Shown: piece by piece, positions 29,029 through 37,353 of the stretch
Position numbering within the stretch: position 1 is the first letter of the stretch
How the letters are laid out: every line of letters starts with the position of its first letter
Assembly: GCF_014648695.1 (NCBI RefSeq)
Contig: NZ_BMRP01000012.1
Span: forward strand, 153,442-204,187
From: Streptomyces albospinus
GTDB lineage: Bacteria; Actinomycetota; Actinomycetes; Streptomycetales; Streptomycetaceae
Length of the DNA: 50,746 nucleotides
Direction of reading: 5' to 3'
Translations under genes and position numbers: made by a program
The notes under the pieces: model-generated
Databases searched by the model: none
What the model was told of the DNA's origin: nothing
What the model saw: the letters and a program-made list of their open reading frames with translations, nothing else

Positions 29029-31266
29029 ATGCGACGCTTCTCGCGCCCCGGCCCCGCTTCCCGCCGCTCGCCCGCGCGGGGGCGGGCGCCCGGCAACCTG
29101 CCCACGGAACTCAACCGGTTCGTCGGCCGCAGGGACGAACTCGCCGCGCTGGACCGGCAGCTGGCCGCCGCCCGTCTCGTCACCCTCACCGGTCTCGGCG
29201 GCGTCGGAAAGTCCCGTCTCGCCCTCCGCGGCGCATCGATCTTGCAGGATCGCTTCTGCGATGGGGTGTGGCAGGTCGAGCTGTCCGCACTGCGCGAACC
29301 GCATCTCCTCGACCACGCGGTCGCCGAGGCGCTGGCGCCGGCCGACCGCACCGGACGCCCGCCCCGCACCGCGCTCCACGACCACCTCGCCGACCGCGAA
29401 CTGCTGCTCATCCTGGACGGCCACGAGCACCTGGTGGACGCCTGCGCCGAGCTCACCGCCGAACTGCTGTGCCGCGCCCCCGGGCTGCGGGTGCTGGCCG
29501 CCGGCCGCCGCCCGCTCGGCCTGCCCGGTGAGCAGAACCTGCCGGTGCCCCCGATGAACACCGCCGACGCCACCGCCCTCTTCACCGACCGCGCCGCGTC
29601 CGTGCTCCCCGGTTTCGCGGTCGAACCGGGCGACGAAGCGGCCGTCACCGAACTCTGCGAGCGCCTCGACGGCATCCCGCTGGCCCTGGAACTGGCCGCC
29701 GGACGGCTGCGCGCGCTCTCCGTCGACCAGGTGCTCCACCGGCTCGACGACCGCTTCCGGCTGCTGACCGGCACGGCCCGCGAGGCTCCCCCGAGCTCGC
29801 GACCCGGTTCGAACCAGGGGGTGCCCCCACCGCGCCACCGGACGCTGCGCACCGCCATCGGCTGGAGCCATGAGCTGTGCGCCCCGGAGGAGCGGCTGCT
29901 GTGGGCGCGGCTGACCGTCTTCGCCGGGCAGTTCGACCTGGACGCGGTGGAGTACGTCTGCTCGGGCCCGGAGCTGCCGGCCGATGAACTCCTCGATGTC
30001 GTCGAGGAGTTGGTCGCCCAGTCGGTGCTCGCACGGGAGGACACCGCGGCCGGGGTGCGCTACCGGATGCTGGACACCGTGCGGGACTACGGCGCGGGCT
30101 GGCTGGCGGCGACGCCGGACGCCGAGCGGCTGCGCCGCCGGCACCGCGACTGGTACGTGGGGCTGGCGACCTGGTGCGAGCTGGACTGGTTCAGCCCCCG
30201 GCAGGCGGAGATCGCGGCACGGATCGACGCCGAGCTGCCCAATCTGCGGGTCGCGCTGGAGCAGAGCCTGGAGAGCGCGGACGATGTCCACCTCGGCCAG
30301 TATCTGGCCGGCACCCTGTGGTTCTACTGGGTCGGCTGCGGGCGGCTCTCGGAGGGCCGGCACTGGCTCGACCGGGCGCTGGAGCTGGACAGCGGCCATG
30401 ACGACGCCCGGCTGAAGGCCCTGTGGGTGAGCGGTCATGTGGCGGTGCTCCAGGGCGACACGGTCGGCGCGCTGGGGGCGCTCCAGGAATGCCGCGAGGA
30501 GGCCGAGCGGACCGGCAATGCCACGGCCGCCGCGTACGCGCTGCACCGCACCGGCTGCCTCGCGCTGGTCTGCGACGACATGCCGCGCGCCGAGACGCTG
30601 CTGCGCCGGGCGCTCGCCCGCTACCGGGAGATCGGCGAGCTCAACAGCAATGTGCTGATGGGCCAGGTCGAGCTGGCGATGGTGGTGGCCTTCCAGGGAC
30701 GGCTGGACGACGCGGTGCGGCTGTGCGAGGACGTCCGGCAGGTGTGCGGAGACCACGGCGAGCGCTGGACGCTGGCGTACGCGCAGTTCGTGCTGGCCTT
30801 CGCGGCCTGGTCGCGCGGGGAGGGCGGGCAGGCGCGGGCGCTGCTGGAGGAGTGCCTGGCCATCGACCACTCCTTCCACGATCTGCTGGGCGCGGTGCTG
30901 GCGATCGAGCTGCTGGCCCTGGTGACGCTCGACGAGGGCGATGCGGAGGAGGCGGCGGTGCTCCAGGGCGCGGCCGGCCGGATCTGGCCGTCGGTGGGGC
31001 TGCCGCTGTTCGGCTCGCGCCACTACAACCAGCCGCACGAGCGGTGCGCACAGCAGGCCCGGGCGCGGCTCGGTGCGGCGCGCTACGAGCACTGCCTGCG
31101 GACCGGCGGGCAGCTGGACCTGGACGCGACGGTGGCCCGGATCCTCCGGCCCGGGAGCCCCGAAGGCACCGCCCCCGGGCCGCGCGGGGTGGTGCGGATC
31201 GCCGCGCCGCCCACGAACCAGCCCGCCGCCTCCCCCTCCGCGAGCGGCGGGGAGACGGCGGGCTGA
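29029..31266 (+). CDS. STAND (AfsR/NB-ARC-like) ATPase with TPR-like repeats, no DNA-binding domain
   Basis: The 745-residue protein has Walker A GLGGVGKS at 55-62, a Walker B-like LLLILDGHEH near 130, and the NB-ARC GIPLALELAA motif near 217. A winged-helix region (ELCAPEERLLWARLTVFAGQ) and about 300 residues of TPR-like helical repeats follow. It resembles the ATPase-TPR half of AfsR and LuxR-family regulators but carries no HTH domain at either end. A 14-16 residue Ser/Pro/Gly insert after residue 251 is encoded by a palindromic repeat. An in-frame TTG at 28990 has a good GGAAGGGG site and could be the start instead. It is convergent with rpsD. The signal it senses is unknown. Confidence 0.82.
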   Translation: MRRFSRPGPASRRSPARGRAPGNLPTELNRFVGRRDELAALDRQLAAARLVTLTGLGGVGKSRLALRGASILQDRFCDGVWQVELSALREPHLLDHAVAEALAPADRTGRPPRTALHDHLADRELLLILDGHEHLVDACAELTAELLCRAPGLRVLAAGRRPLGLPGEQNLPVPPMNTADATALFTDRAASVLPGFAVEPGDEAAVTELCERLDGIPLALELAAGRLRALSVDQVLHRLDDRFRLLTGTAREAPPSSRPGSNQGVPPPRHRTLRTAIGWSHELCAPEERLLWARLTVFAGQFDLDAVEYVCSGPELPADELLDVVEELVAQSVLAREDTAAGVRYRMLDTVRDYGAGWLAATPDAERLRRRHRDWYVGLATWCELDWFSPRQAEIAARIDAELPNLRVALEQSLESADDVHLGQYLAGTLWFYWVGCGRLSEGRHWLDRALELDSGHDDARLKALWVSGHVAVLQGDTVGALGALQECREEAERTGNATAAAYALHRTGCLALVCDDMPRAETLLRRALARYREIGELNSNVLMGQVELAMVVAFQGRLDDAVRLCEDVRQVCGDHGERWTLAYAQFVLAFAAWSRGEGGQARALLEECLAIDHSFHDLLGAVLAIELLALVTLDEGDAEEAAVLQGAAGRIWPSVGLPLFGSRHYNQPHERCAQQARARLGAARYEHCLRTGGQLDLDATVARILRPGSPEGTAPGPRGVVRIAAPPTNQPAASPSASGGETAG
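29784..29829 (+). repeat. Palindromic G/C-rich repeat inside a coding sequence
   Basis: TCCCCC (29787-29792) and GGGGG (29817-29821) flank an inner GGTTCGAACC palindrome (29806-29815), and GTGCCCCCA follows. This layout resembles the short CCCCC/GGGGG palindromic elements scattered through Streptomyces intergenic DNA. It stays in frame and encodes a low-complexity PPSSRPGSNQGVPPP stretch. Confidence 0.55.
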
Positions 31267-31290
31267 GCGGTGCGTGCTGCGCCGGCCTGA

Positions 31291-31902
31291 TCAGCGGGCG
31301 TAGTACTCGACGACGAGCTGCTCGTCGCAGATCACCGGGATCTCCTTGCGGTTCGGGTCCCGGTCCAGGCGGAAGGCCAGCGCCTGGAGGTTGACCTCCA
31401 GGTAGCGCGGGGTCTCGCCGTCCGTGGCGTAGCCACCCTCGCGGGCAACCTGGAAGGGGTGCTTCTCGCGGCTGCGCTCGCGGACCATCACGACGTCGCC
31501 GGGGCGGACGCGGAAGGACGGCTTGTCGACCTTGCGGTCGTTCACCGAGATGTGGCCGTGGACGACCATCTGACGGGCCTGGTAGATCGTCCGGGCCAGC
31601 CCGGAACGCAGGACGAGCGCGTCCAGACGGCGCTCAAGCTCGACGATCAGGGCCTCGCCCGTCTTGCCTTCGACCTTCCGAGCGCGGTCGTAGGCACGGA
31701 CCATCTGGCGCTCGCTGATGTCGTACTGAGCGCGCAGACGCTGCTTCTCCAGCAGTCGGACCTTGTAGTCACTGCTCTGCTTGCGGCCACGGCCGTGCTC
31801 GCCGGGCGGGTAGGGACGGGCCTCGAAGTACTTGACCGCCTTCGGCGTCAGCGCGATGCCGAGCGCGCGCGACTTCTTGACCTTGGGACGCGACTGGTTC
31901 AC
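31291..31902 (-). CDS. rpsD: 30S ribosomal protein S4
   Basis: S4 starts assembly of the 30S body and binds 16S rRNA. The 203-residue protein has the S4 RNA-binding region (RLDALVLRSGLARTIYQARQ, then MVVHGHISVNDRKV). The N-terminal zinc-ribbon cysteines are absent, so it is the zinc-independent (C-minus) form. The GTG at 31902 follows GGAGGA. It stands alone here, away from the alpha operon, as in other streptomycetes. An iron-box sequence lies 23-41 bp upstream, between it and the divergent DUF2470 gene. Confidence 0.97.
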   Translation of the reverse strand: MNQSRPKVKKSRALGIALTPKAVKYFEARPYPPGEHGRGRKQSSDYKVRLLEKQRLRAQYDISERQMVRAYDRARKVEGKTGEALIVELERRLDALVLRSGLARTIYQARQMVVHGHISVNDRKVDKPSFRVRPGDVVMVRERSREKHPFQVAREGGYATDGETPRYLEVNLQALAFRLDRDPNRKEIPVICDEQLVVEYYAR

Positions 31903-31924
31903 GTGGAACGTTCCTCCATGTAAG

Positions 31925-31943
31925 TTAGGTGAGGCTTACCTTA
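31925..31943 (+). promoter_or_regulatory. Iron box (DmdR1/DtxR-type operator)
   Basis: TTAGGTGAGGCTTACCTTA matches the DtxR/DmdR consensus TTAGGTTAGGCTAACCTAA at 16 of 19 positions by direct comparison. It ends 15 bp before the ATG of the DUF2470 gene and lies 23-41 bp upstream of rpsD, so iron-dependent repression is expected for the former and possible for the latter. Confidence 0.7.
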
Positions 31944-31958
31944 CCGTGAGGAGAACGC

Positions 31959-32837
31959 ATGTTTCGACCTGGGATCCCCCTGCCCGGCGCTCACAGCACC
32001 AAGGCGGGTCAGCCGCGTCCCGTGGAAGACGCCCAGCGGCCCTCGGCGGCTGAGCGCATACGAACTCTCGTCGAATCCCATGCTATGGCGTCGCTGGACA
32101 TCCCCGGAGTCGAGGACCCCGACGAGACCGGCCTCTCGGCACCGGTCTGCCGGAGCGTGACGGACGAGGGAGACGTGCTGTTGCTGGTTCCCGGGGACTC
32201 CGCGGCGGCCCGGGCGGCGGCGCACGCGCAGGACGACGACCTGGCAGCCGTGATGGAGATCACGGACGTGGCGCCGGTTTCGGTACCCCATCGGATCCGC
32301 GGACGAGCCTGGGTGGCCGGCTGGCTGACCCCCGTACGCAACGAAGAGCGCGGCTCGGCGGCGCTGCTGCTCGCCGAGCGGCACCCCGTCGGCGAACTGC
32401 TCGGCATCGGGGAGGCGCTGCGGCCCGACGCGGTGCCGGGCCTCTCCGGGCGGGCCGCCTGGATGATGCTGCGCCTGGAGGTCGGCGAGGGCGCGGTGGA
32501 CGACCTCTGGGGCGCGGAGTCCGTCGAGCCCGACGCGTTCGCCGCGGCGGCGCCCGATCCGCTGATCGCGCACGAGGCGGAGCTGCTCCAGCATCTGCAC
32601 GCGGCGCACGGTGAGCAGGTCCGCGGACTGTGCGCGCTGCTGGGCGACCGGGATGCGGCTTGCGGACTGCGCGACGGGGCCGTGCCGGTGGCGCTGGACC
32701 GCTTCGGGCTGCGGGTGCGCTTCACCGACGACGCGCAGCGGTCCTTCGACGCCCGCTTCGACTTCCCCGAGCCGGTGGGCGACATCGCCGAGCTGCGCCG
32801 GGCGATGCACACCCTCTTCGAGGCCGCGGCGCAGTGA
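31959..32837 (+). CDS. DUF2470 (HugZ-like) protein, probably iron-regulated
   Basis: The 292-residue protein has a region compatible with a flavin-reductase-like split barrel at about 30-190. A C-terminal DUF2470 domain follows at about 203-288 (LLQHLHAAHGEQ, PVALDRFGLRVRF, FDFPEPVGDIAELRRAM). DUF2470 is the C-terminal domain of HugZ-type heme-binding and heme-degrading proteins. The ATG at 31959 follows GAGGAGA at 6-base spacing. An iron box covers the presumed promoter, which fits a role in heme iron use; heme turnover itself is inference. It is convergent with rarA. Confidence 0.82.
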   Translation: MFRPGIPLPGAHSTKAGQPRPVEDAQRPSAAERIRTLVESHAMASLDIPGVEDPDETGLSAPVCRSVTDEGDVLLLVPGDSAAARAAAHAQDDDLAAVMEITDVAPVSVPHRIRGRAWVAGWLTPVRNEERGSAALLLAERHPVGELLGIGEALRPDAVPGLSGRAAWMMLRLEVGEGAVDDLWGAESVEPDAFAAAAPDPLIAHEAELLQHLHAAHGEQVRGLCALLGDRDAACGLRDGAVPVALDRFGLRVRFTDDAQRSFDARFDFPEPVGDIAELRRAMHTLFEAAAQ

Positions 32838-32874
32838 CACCGGATCCCGGCGTACGGCGCCGCCCGCGCCCGCC

Positions 32875-34284
32875 TCAGTCGCCGCTCTCGCCGCGCAGCC
32901 TGGCGCGGACCCGCTCGGCGACATCGGCGTAGCGCGCCTCGGCGCCGTGCCGGGTCGGGGCGTAATAGCGCTTGCCGTGCACCTCGTCCGGGGCGTACTG
33001 CTGGGCCGCGATACCGCCCGGCAGGTCGTGCGGATACTGATACCCCTGGCCGTGCCCGAGCTTCTGGGCGCCCTTGTAGTGGCTGTCGCGCAGATGCGGG
33101 GGGACCGCACCGGCATGCCCGGCCCGCACATCCGCCAGGGCTGCGTCTATCGCCATGTAGGCGGCGTTGGACTTGGGTGCCAGGGCGAGCGCGATGGTGG
33201 CCTGGCTCAGCGTGATCCGGGCTTCCGGGAAGCCGATCAGCGCCACCGCCTGGGCAGCCGCCACCGCGGTCTGGAGCGCCGTCGGATCGGCCAGCCCGAT
33301 GTCCTCGCTCGCCGAGATCATCAGCCGGCGGGCGATGAACCGCGGGTCCTCCCCCGCCTCGATCATCCGCGCGAGATAGTGCAGCGCGGCATCGACGTCG
33401 GAGCCCCGGATCGACTTGATCAGCGCGCTGGCGACGTCGTAGTGCTGGTCGCCGTCCCGGTCGTACTTCACCGCCGCACGGTCGACCGACTCCTCCAGCG
33501 TCTGAAGGGTGATCTCCTTCTCTCCCTTGGCCAGCGCGGACCCGGCGCCGGCCTCCAGGGCCGTCAGTGCCCGCCGGGCGTCGCCGCCGGCGATCCGCAG
33601 CAGATGCGCCTCGGAGTCCGCGGGCAGGGTGACCGTCCCGGCGAGCCCGCGCTCGTCGGTCAGCGCGCGGTGCAGCAGCGCGCGCAGATCGTCGTCGGTG
33701 AGCGGTTCCAGCGTCAGCAGCAGCGAACGGGAGAGCAGCGGGGAGATCACCGAGAAATACGGGTTCTCGGTCGTCGCGGCGATCAGCGTCACCCAGCGGT
33801 TCTCCACCGCGGGCAGCAGGGAGTCCTGCTGGGCCTTGCTGAAGCGGTGGATCTCGTCGAGGAAGAGGACGGTCTCCTTGCCGTAGCCCCCCGAGGCGCG
33901 GCGGGCGCCGTCGATGACCGCCCGGACCTCCTTGACGCCGGCGGTGATCGCGGACAGCTCGACGAACCGCTTGTTCGTCGCCTGGCTGACGACGTACGCC
34001 AGGGTCGTCTTGCCGATCCCGGGCGGCCCCCACAGGAACACCGACGACGGCCCCGCCGGCCCGCCTCCCACCCGTCGCCCACCACCGCCCTTGGTCGAGG
34101 GCCCTTCGGGCCCGCTGCCGTCATCGCCCACCAGCCGGCGCAGCGGCGACCCCGGCTTGAGGAGGTGCTGCTGTCCGACGACCTCGTCGAGGGTGCGCGG
34201 ACGCATGCGGACGGCGAGAGGGGCCCCCACGGGGTCCCTCTCCTGACGGTCTTCCGCGGCGGCGGTGAACAGGTCGGGCTCCAC
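32875..34284 (-). CDS. rarA: Replication-associated recombination protein A (RarA/MgsA AAA+ ATPase)
   Basis: RarA is a clamp-loader-related AAA+ ATPase acting at stalled replication forks. The 469-residue protein opens with RMRPRTLDEVVGQQHLL, then Walker A GPPGIGKT at 86-93, Walker B FLDEIHRFSK, and sensor ATTENPYFSV. The C-terminal tetramer domain holds SNAAYMAIDAAL and RDSHYKGAQKLGHG. A Gly/Pro-rich insert (about 54-80) precedes Walker A. The GTG at 34284 gives the family start EPDLFTAAAEDR; the frame extends ten codons further without better support. Confidence 0.94.
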   Translation of the reverse strand: MEPDLFTAAAEDRQERDPVGAPLAVRMRPRTLDEVVGQQHLLKPGSPLRRLVGDDGSGPEGPSTKGGGGRRVGGGPAGPSSVFLWGPPGIGKTTLAYVVSQATNKRFVELSAITAGVKEVRAVIDGARRASGGYGKETVLFLDEIHRFSKAQQDSLLPAVENRWVTLIAATTENPYFSVISPLLSRSLLLTLEPLTDDDLRALLHRALTDERGLAGTVTLPADSEAHLLRIAGGDARRALTALEAGAGSALAKGEKEITLQTLEESVDRAAVKYDRDGDQHYDVASALIKSIRGSDVDAALHYLARMIEAGEDPRFIARRLMISASEDIGLADPTALQTAVAAAQAVALIGFPEARITLSQATIALALAPKSNAAYMAIDAALADVRAGHAGAVPPHLRDSHYKGAQKLGHGQGYQYPHDLPGGIAAQQYAPDEVHGKRYYAPTRHGAEARYADVAERVRARLRGESGD

Positions 34285-34314
34285 GCTCAGGAGCCTATGC
34301 CACACCACTGACAA

Positions 34315-34347
34315 CGCCCCGGCCGCCGTGATCGGCGGGCCGGGGCG
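34315..34347 (-). terminator. Terminator after the VKOR gene
   Basis: CGCCCCGGCC (34315-34324) pairs with GGCCGGGGCG (34338-34347), with an inner GCCG/CGGC extension. It starts about 22 bp past the stop of the vitamin K epoxide reductase gene. Confidence 0.75.
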
Positions 34348-34368
34348 CGGTGCGGTTCCGGACAGGTC

Positions 34369-35010
34369 TCAGAGCAGGCTGCTCCAGTACGACCACCACC
34401 GGGTGAGGATCAGCAGGGCGATCACGCCGTACCAGAGCACCGGGACGACCCAGTGGAACTCCAGGACCGCGTTGCGCAGCCCCTGGGGGGCGGGAATGAT
34501 GCCGTGCTTGAGGTTGTGCACCGTCGTGTACCAGAACATCAGGATCGTGACGCACCAGGTCAGGGTGCACCACAGGCACAAGGCGTTGATCTCGTACAGC
34601 GACTGGGACATCAGCCACATGCAGAAGACGGCGGCGAGCAGCGTGCCGATGTTCAGGCCGATCCAGTACCAGCGGCGGAAGCGGGCGCCCGCCAGCAGGG
34701 CCATACCGATCGCGATGACCACGCCGAACCCGACGAGCCCGGCCATCGGGTTGGGGAAGCCGAAGACGGCCGCCTGCTTGCTCTGCATGACGCTGCCGCA
34801 GGAGATGATCGGGTTGAAGCTGCACGCCGGCTTGAAATTCGGGTCCTTCAGCAGCTCGAACTTGTCCAGGGTGATCACCCAGGCCGCCAGCCCGCCGAGC
34901 GCACCGGTGATCACCAGGAGCAGGGCCAGGGCGCGCCCCGAGCCGATGGGGCCCGTGCCGCTCGCGTGATCGTCGTCGGTGGACACGTCGTCAAGCGCTG
35001 TCGTCGTCAT
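34369..35010 (-). CDS. Vitamin K epoxide reductase (VKOR) family membrane protein
   Basis: Bacterial VKOR reoxidises DsbA-like partners and passes electrons to menaquinone, supporting extracytoplasmic disulfide formation. The 213-residue protein has four or five membrane helices (about 27-47, 87-107, 116-136, 148-165, 187-205). Both Cys pairs are present: Cys63 and Cys71 in the outer loop and the CLWC site at 145-148. No thioredoxin domain is fused. The ATG at 35010 starts it; a hairpin follows the stop. Confidence 0.93.
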   Translation of the reverse strand: MTTTALDDVSTDDDHASGTGPIGSGRALALLLVITGALGGLAAWVITLDKFELLKDPNFKPACSFNPIISCGSVMQSKQAAVFGFPNPMAGLVGFGVVIAIGMALLAGARFRRWYWIGLNIGTLLAAVFCMWLMSQSLYEINALCLWCTLTWCVTILMFWYTTVHNLKHGIIPAPQGLRNAVLEFHWVVPVLWYGVIALLILTRWWSYWSSLL

Positions 35011-35148
35011 ATCGCCGTTCCGTCGGTCCCTTGGGGGATGAGACTCGGCCGGCGGACCCGGCCCGGTACTTCATTGTGCCGCACCTCCCTGTGAGCCCGG
35101 GGTGTCCTGCGCGGATCCGGAGTGATTCCGCGTACCCGCTGTTGACGC

Positions 35149-35182
35149 GAGGGGCCCGGACGGCGATCCGTCCGGGCCCCTC
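35149..35182 (-). terminator. hisS terminator
   Basis: A perfect 15-bp stem (35149-35163 with 35168-35182) around a CGAT loop begins 21 bp past the hisS stop. Confidence 0.8.
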
Positions 35183-35203
35183 GGAGTCGTCTCGCCGACG
35201 CGG

Positions 35204-36466
35204 TCAGCCCAGCGCGCGCCGGACCTCGTCGACCACCGCGTCCAGCGCGACCGGGGTCTGCTCGCCGCTCTCCAGGTTCTTGAGCTGGACGACGCCCTCC
35301 GCCAGGTCCCGCTCGCCGGCCACCAGCGCCAGCCGCGCGCCGGAGCGGTTGGCGGACTTCATGGCGTTCTTCAGGCCCTTGCCGCCGTACGCGAAGTCGG
35401 TCGCGACCCCGGCCCGGCGCAGCTCGGTGACCGCGCGGAAGAGCACCCGGCGGGCCTCCTCGCCGAGCGGCACGGCGTACACCGCGGTGGCGGCCGGGAT
35501 GTCGAGGGTGATGCCCTCCGCCTCCAGCGCCAGCACCGTGCGGTCGACGCCCAGCGCCCAGCCGACGGACGGCAGCGCGGGGCCGCCGATCATCTCGGAC
35601 AGGCCGTCGTAGCGACCGCCGCCGCCCACCGCGGACTGCGAGCCGAGGCCGTCGTGGACGAACTCGAAGGTGGTGCGGGTGTAGTAGTCCAGCCCGCGGA
35701 CCAGCTTCTCGTCGTCCTCGAAGGCCACGCCCGCCGCGGTCAGCAGCTCGCGGACCTGCTCGTGGTACGCCTTGCACGCCTCGCAGAGGTAGTCGCGGAG
35801 CATGGGCGCCCCGGCGAGCTGCTTCTGGACCGCCTCGCGCTTGTCGTCCAGGACGCGCAGCGGGTTGATGTCGACCCGGCGGCGGGTGTCCTCGTCCAGG
35901 TCCAGCCCGCGGAGGAAGTCCTGGAGCGCGGCGCGGTATACGGGGCGGCACTCCTTGTCGCCGAGGGAGTTGAGCAGGATGCGGAAGTTCCGCAGGCCCA
36001 GCGCACGGTAGGACTGGTCGGCCAGGATGATCAGCTCGGCGTCCAGCGCCGGGTCCTCCGCGCCGATCGCCTCGGCGCCGACCTGCGAGAAGTGGCGGTA
36101 GCGGCCCTTCTGCGGACGCTCGTAGCGGTAGTACGAGCCGGAGTACCAGAGCTTGACGGGGAGGTTGCCCGCCTTGTGGAGGTTGGCCTCCAGCGCCGCG
36201 CGCAGCACCGACGCGGTGCCCTCGGGGCGCAGCGCGAGCTGGTCGCCGCCCTTGGTCTCGAAGGCGTACATCTCCTTGGTGACGATGTCGGTGGACTCAC
36301 CGACACCGCGCGCGAACAGCTCGACGTTCTCGAAGCCGGGCGTCTCGATGTAGCCGTACCCGGAGTTCTTCAGCGGCGCGGCGATCGCCTCGCGCACCGC
36401 GAGATACGTCGCGGAATTCGGCGGGATCAGGTCGTAGGTGCCCTTGGGTGCCTGAAAGGTGCTCAC
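35204..36466 (-). CDS. hisS: Histidyl-tRNA synthetase
   Basis: HisS charges tRNA-His. The 420-residue class II enzyme has FQAPKGTYDLIPP at the N-terminus, LRPEGTASVLRA, the motif 2 YRYERPQKGRYRHFSQ, the His-A motif LVRGLDYYTRTTFEF and a C-terminal anticodon domain. The GTG at 36466 gives the family start STFQAPKG. It lies 11 bp after an MBL-fold hydrolase gene, the pairing common in actinobacteria. Confidence 0.97.
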   Translation of the reverse strand: MSTFQAPKGTYDLIPPNSATYLAVREAIAAPLKNSGYGYIETPGFENVELFARGVGESTDIVTKEMYAFETKGGDQLALRPEGTASVLRAALEANLHKAGNLPVKLWYSGSYYRYERPQKGRYRHFSQVGAEAIGAEDPALDAELIILADQSYRALGLRNFRILLNSLGDKECRPVYRAALQDFLRGLDLDEDTRRRVDINPLRVLDDKREAVQKQLAGAPMLRDYLCEACKAYHEQVRELLTAAGVAFEDDEKLVRGLDYYTRTTFEFVHDGLGSQSAVGGGGRYDGLSEMIGGPALPSVGWALGVDRTVLALEAEGITLDIPAATAVYAVPLGEEARRVLFRAVTELRRAGVATDFAYGGKGLKNAMKSANRSGARLALVAGERDLAEGVVQLKNLESGEQTPVALDAVVDEVRRALG

Positions 36467-36477
36467 GGAAGGTCTCG

Positions 36478-37194
36478 TCACATTCCTCGTCGCGGAGCGG
36501 CGGTCGGGGTGCCGTCTCCGAGGCCGGCGGCCACCTGCCTCAGGAAGGGGTTGGTGGTGCGCTCGCGGCCGATGGTGGTCTGGGGGCCGTGGCCGGAGAG
36601 GACCACGGTCGAGTCGTCCAGCGGGAGGCATACGCGCTCCAGCGACCGGAGGATCTCGGCGTGGTCGCCGCCCGGCAGATCGGTGCGTCCGATGGAGCCG
36701 GCGAAGAGCAGGTCGCCCGAGAAGAAGACCGGCGGAACGTCCGCCTGCTCGGGCATCCGGAACGTCACCGACCCCTTGGTATGGCCCGGGGCGTGCGCGA
36801 CGGAGAACTCCATCCCGGCGAGCTCCAGGGCGGCGCCGTCGGTCAGTTCCTTGACGTCGTCCGGCTCCCCCACGGTCAGCTCGCCCATGAGCTGCTGCCC
36901 GATGGAGCGGCCCAGGGCCTTCTCCGGGTCGCTCATCATGTAGCGGTCCGCGGGGTGGATCCAGGCGGGGACGTCGTGCGCGCCGCACACCGGGACGACC
37001 GAGGCGACATGGTCGATGTGCCCGTGGGTGAGGACGACCGCGACGGGCTTGAGCCGATGCTTCCTGACCGCGTCCTCGACTCCCTGGGCCGCTTGGTGGC
37101 CCGGGTCGATGATCACGCACTCCTCGCCCGCGGCGGGGGCGACCAAGTAGCAGTTGGTCCCCCAGGCCCCGGCGGGGAACCCGGCAATCAGCAC
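36478..37194 (-). CDS. MBL-fold metallohydrolase (glyoxalase II-like)
   Basis: The 238-residue protein has the metal-binding motif THGHIDH (His57, His59, Asp61, His62), a later APGHTKGS His, and the SGDLLFAGSIGR Asp of glyoxalase II-type enzymes. The natural thioester substrate in a mycothiol-using organism is not known. The GTG at 37194 follows AAGGACGAAC. It is the first gene of a two-gene unit with hisS and diverges from the cyclophilin gene. Confidence 0.9.
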   Translation of the reverse strand: MLIAGFPAGAWGTNCYLVAPAAGEECVIIDPGHQAAQGVEDAVRKHRLKPVAVVLTHGHIDHVASVVPVCGAHDVPAWIHPADRYMMSDPEKALGRSIGQQLMGELTVGEPDDVKELTDGAALELAGMEFSVAHAPGHTKGSVTFRMPEQADVPPVFFSGDLLFAGSIGRTDLPGGDHAEILRSLERVCLPLDDSTVVLSGHGPQTTIGRERTTNPFLRQVAAGLGDGTPTAAPRRGM

Positions 37195-37353
37195 GTTCGT
37201 CCTTAAAGATCGGTGGGACCGGTCCGCGGGACCGCGCCCGGAACATCCCGGCAGCTCCAGAGCCTACCGGCGGGACTCCCGGCAGGGCGAACCCGTATAC
37301 GGTACGGCCACGGCAGACGGCAGCGATCGATGCTCAGGAGAAGGAGACGACCG

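Noticed and set aside
29801..29830. GGTTCGAACC resembling a tRNA T-arm
   Set aside because: No acceptor, D or anticodon arms around it and it is inside a coding frame; better explained as a palindromic repeat.
28924..31092. 722-codon minus-strand frame opposite the STAND ATPase
   Set aside because: The plus-strand frame has Walker A, Walker B and TPR features; the reverse product has none.
34204..34240. GAGAGGGGCCCC...GGGGTCCCTCTC palindrome in rarA as a mobile repeat
   Set aside because: It encodes ordinary N-terminal RarA residues (ERDPVGAPLAV) and breaks no alignment, so chance in G+C-rich coding DNA is sufficient.
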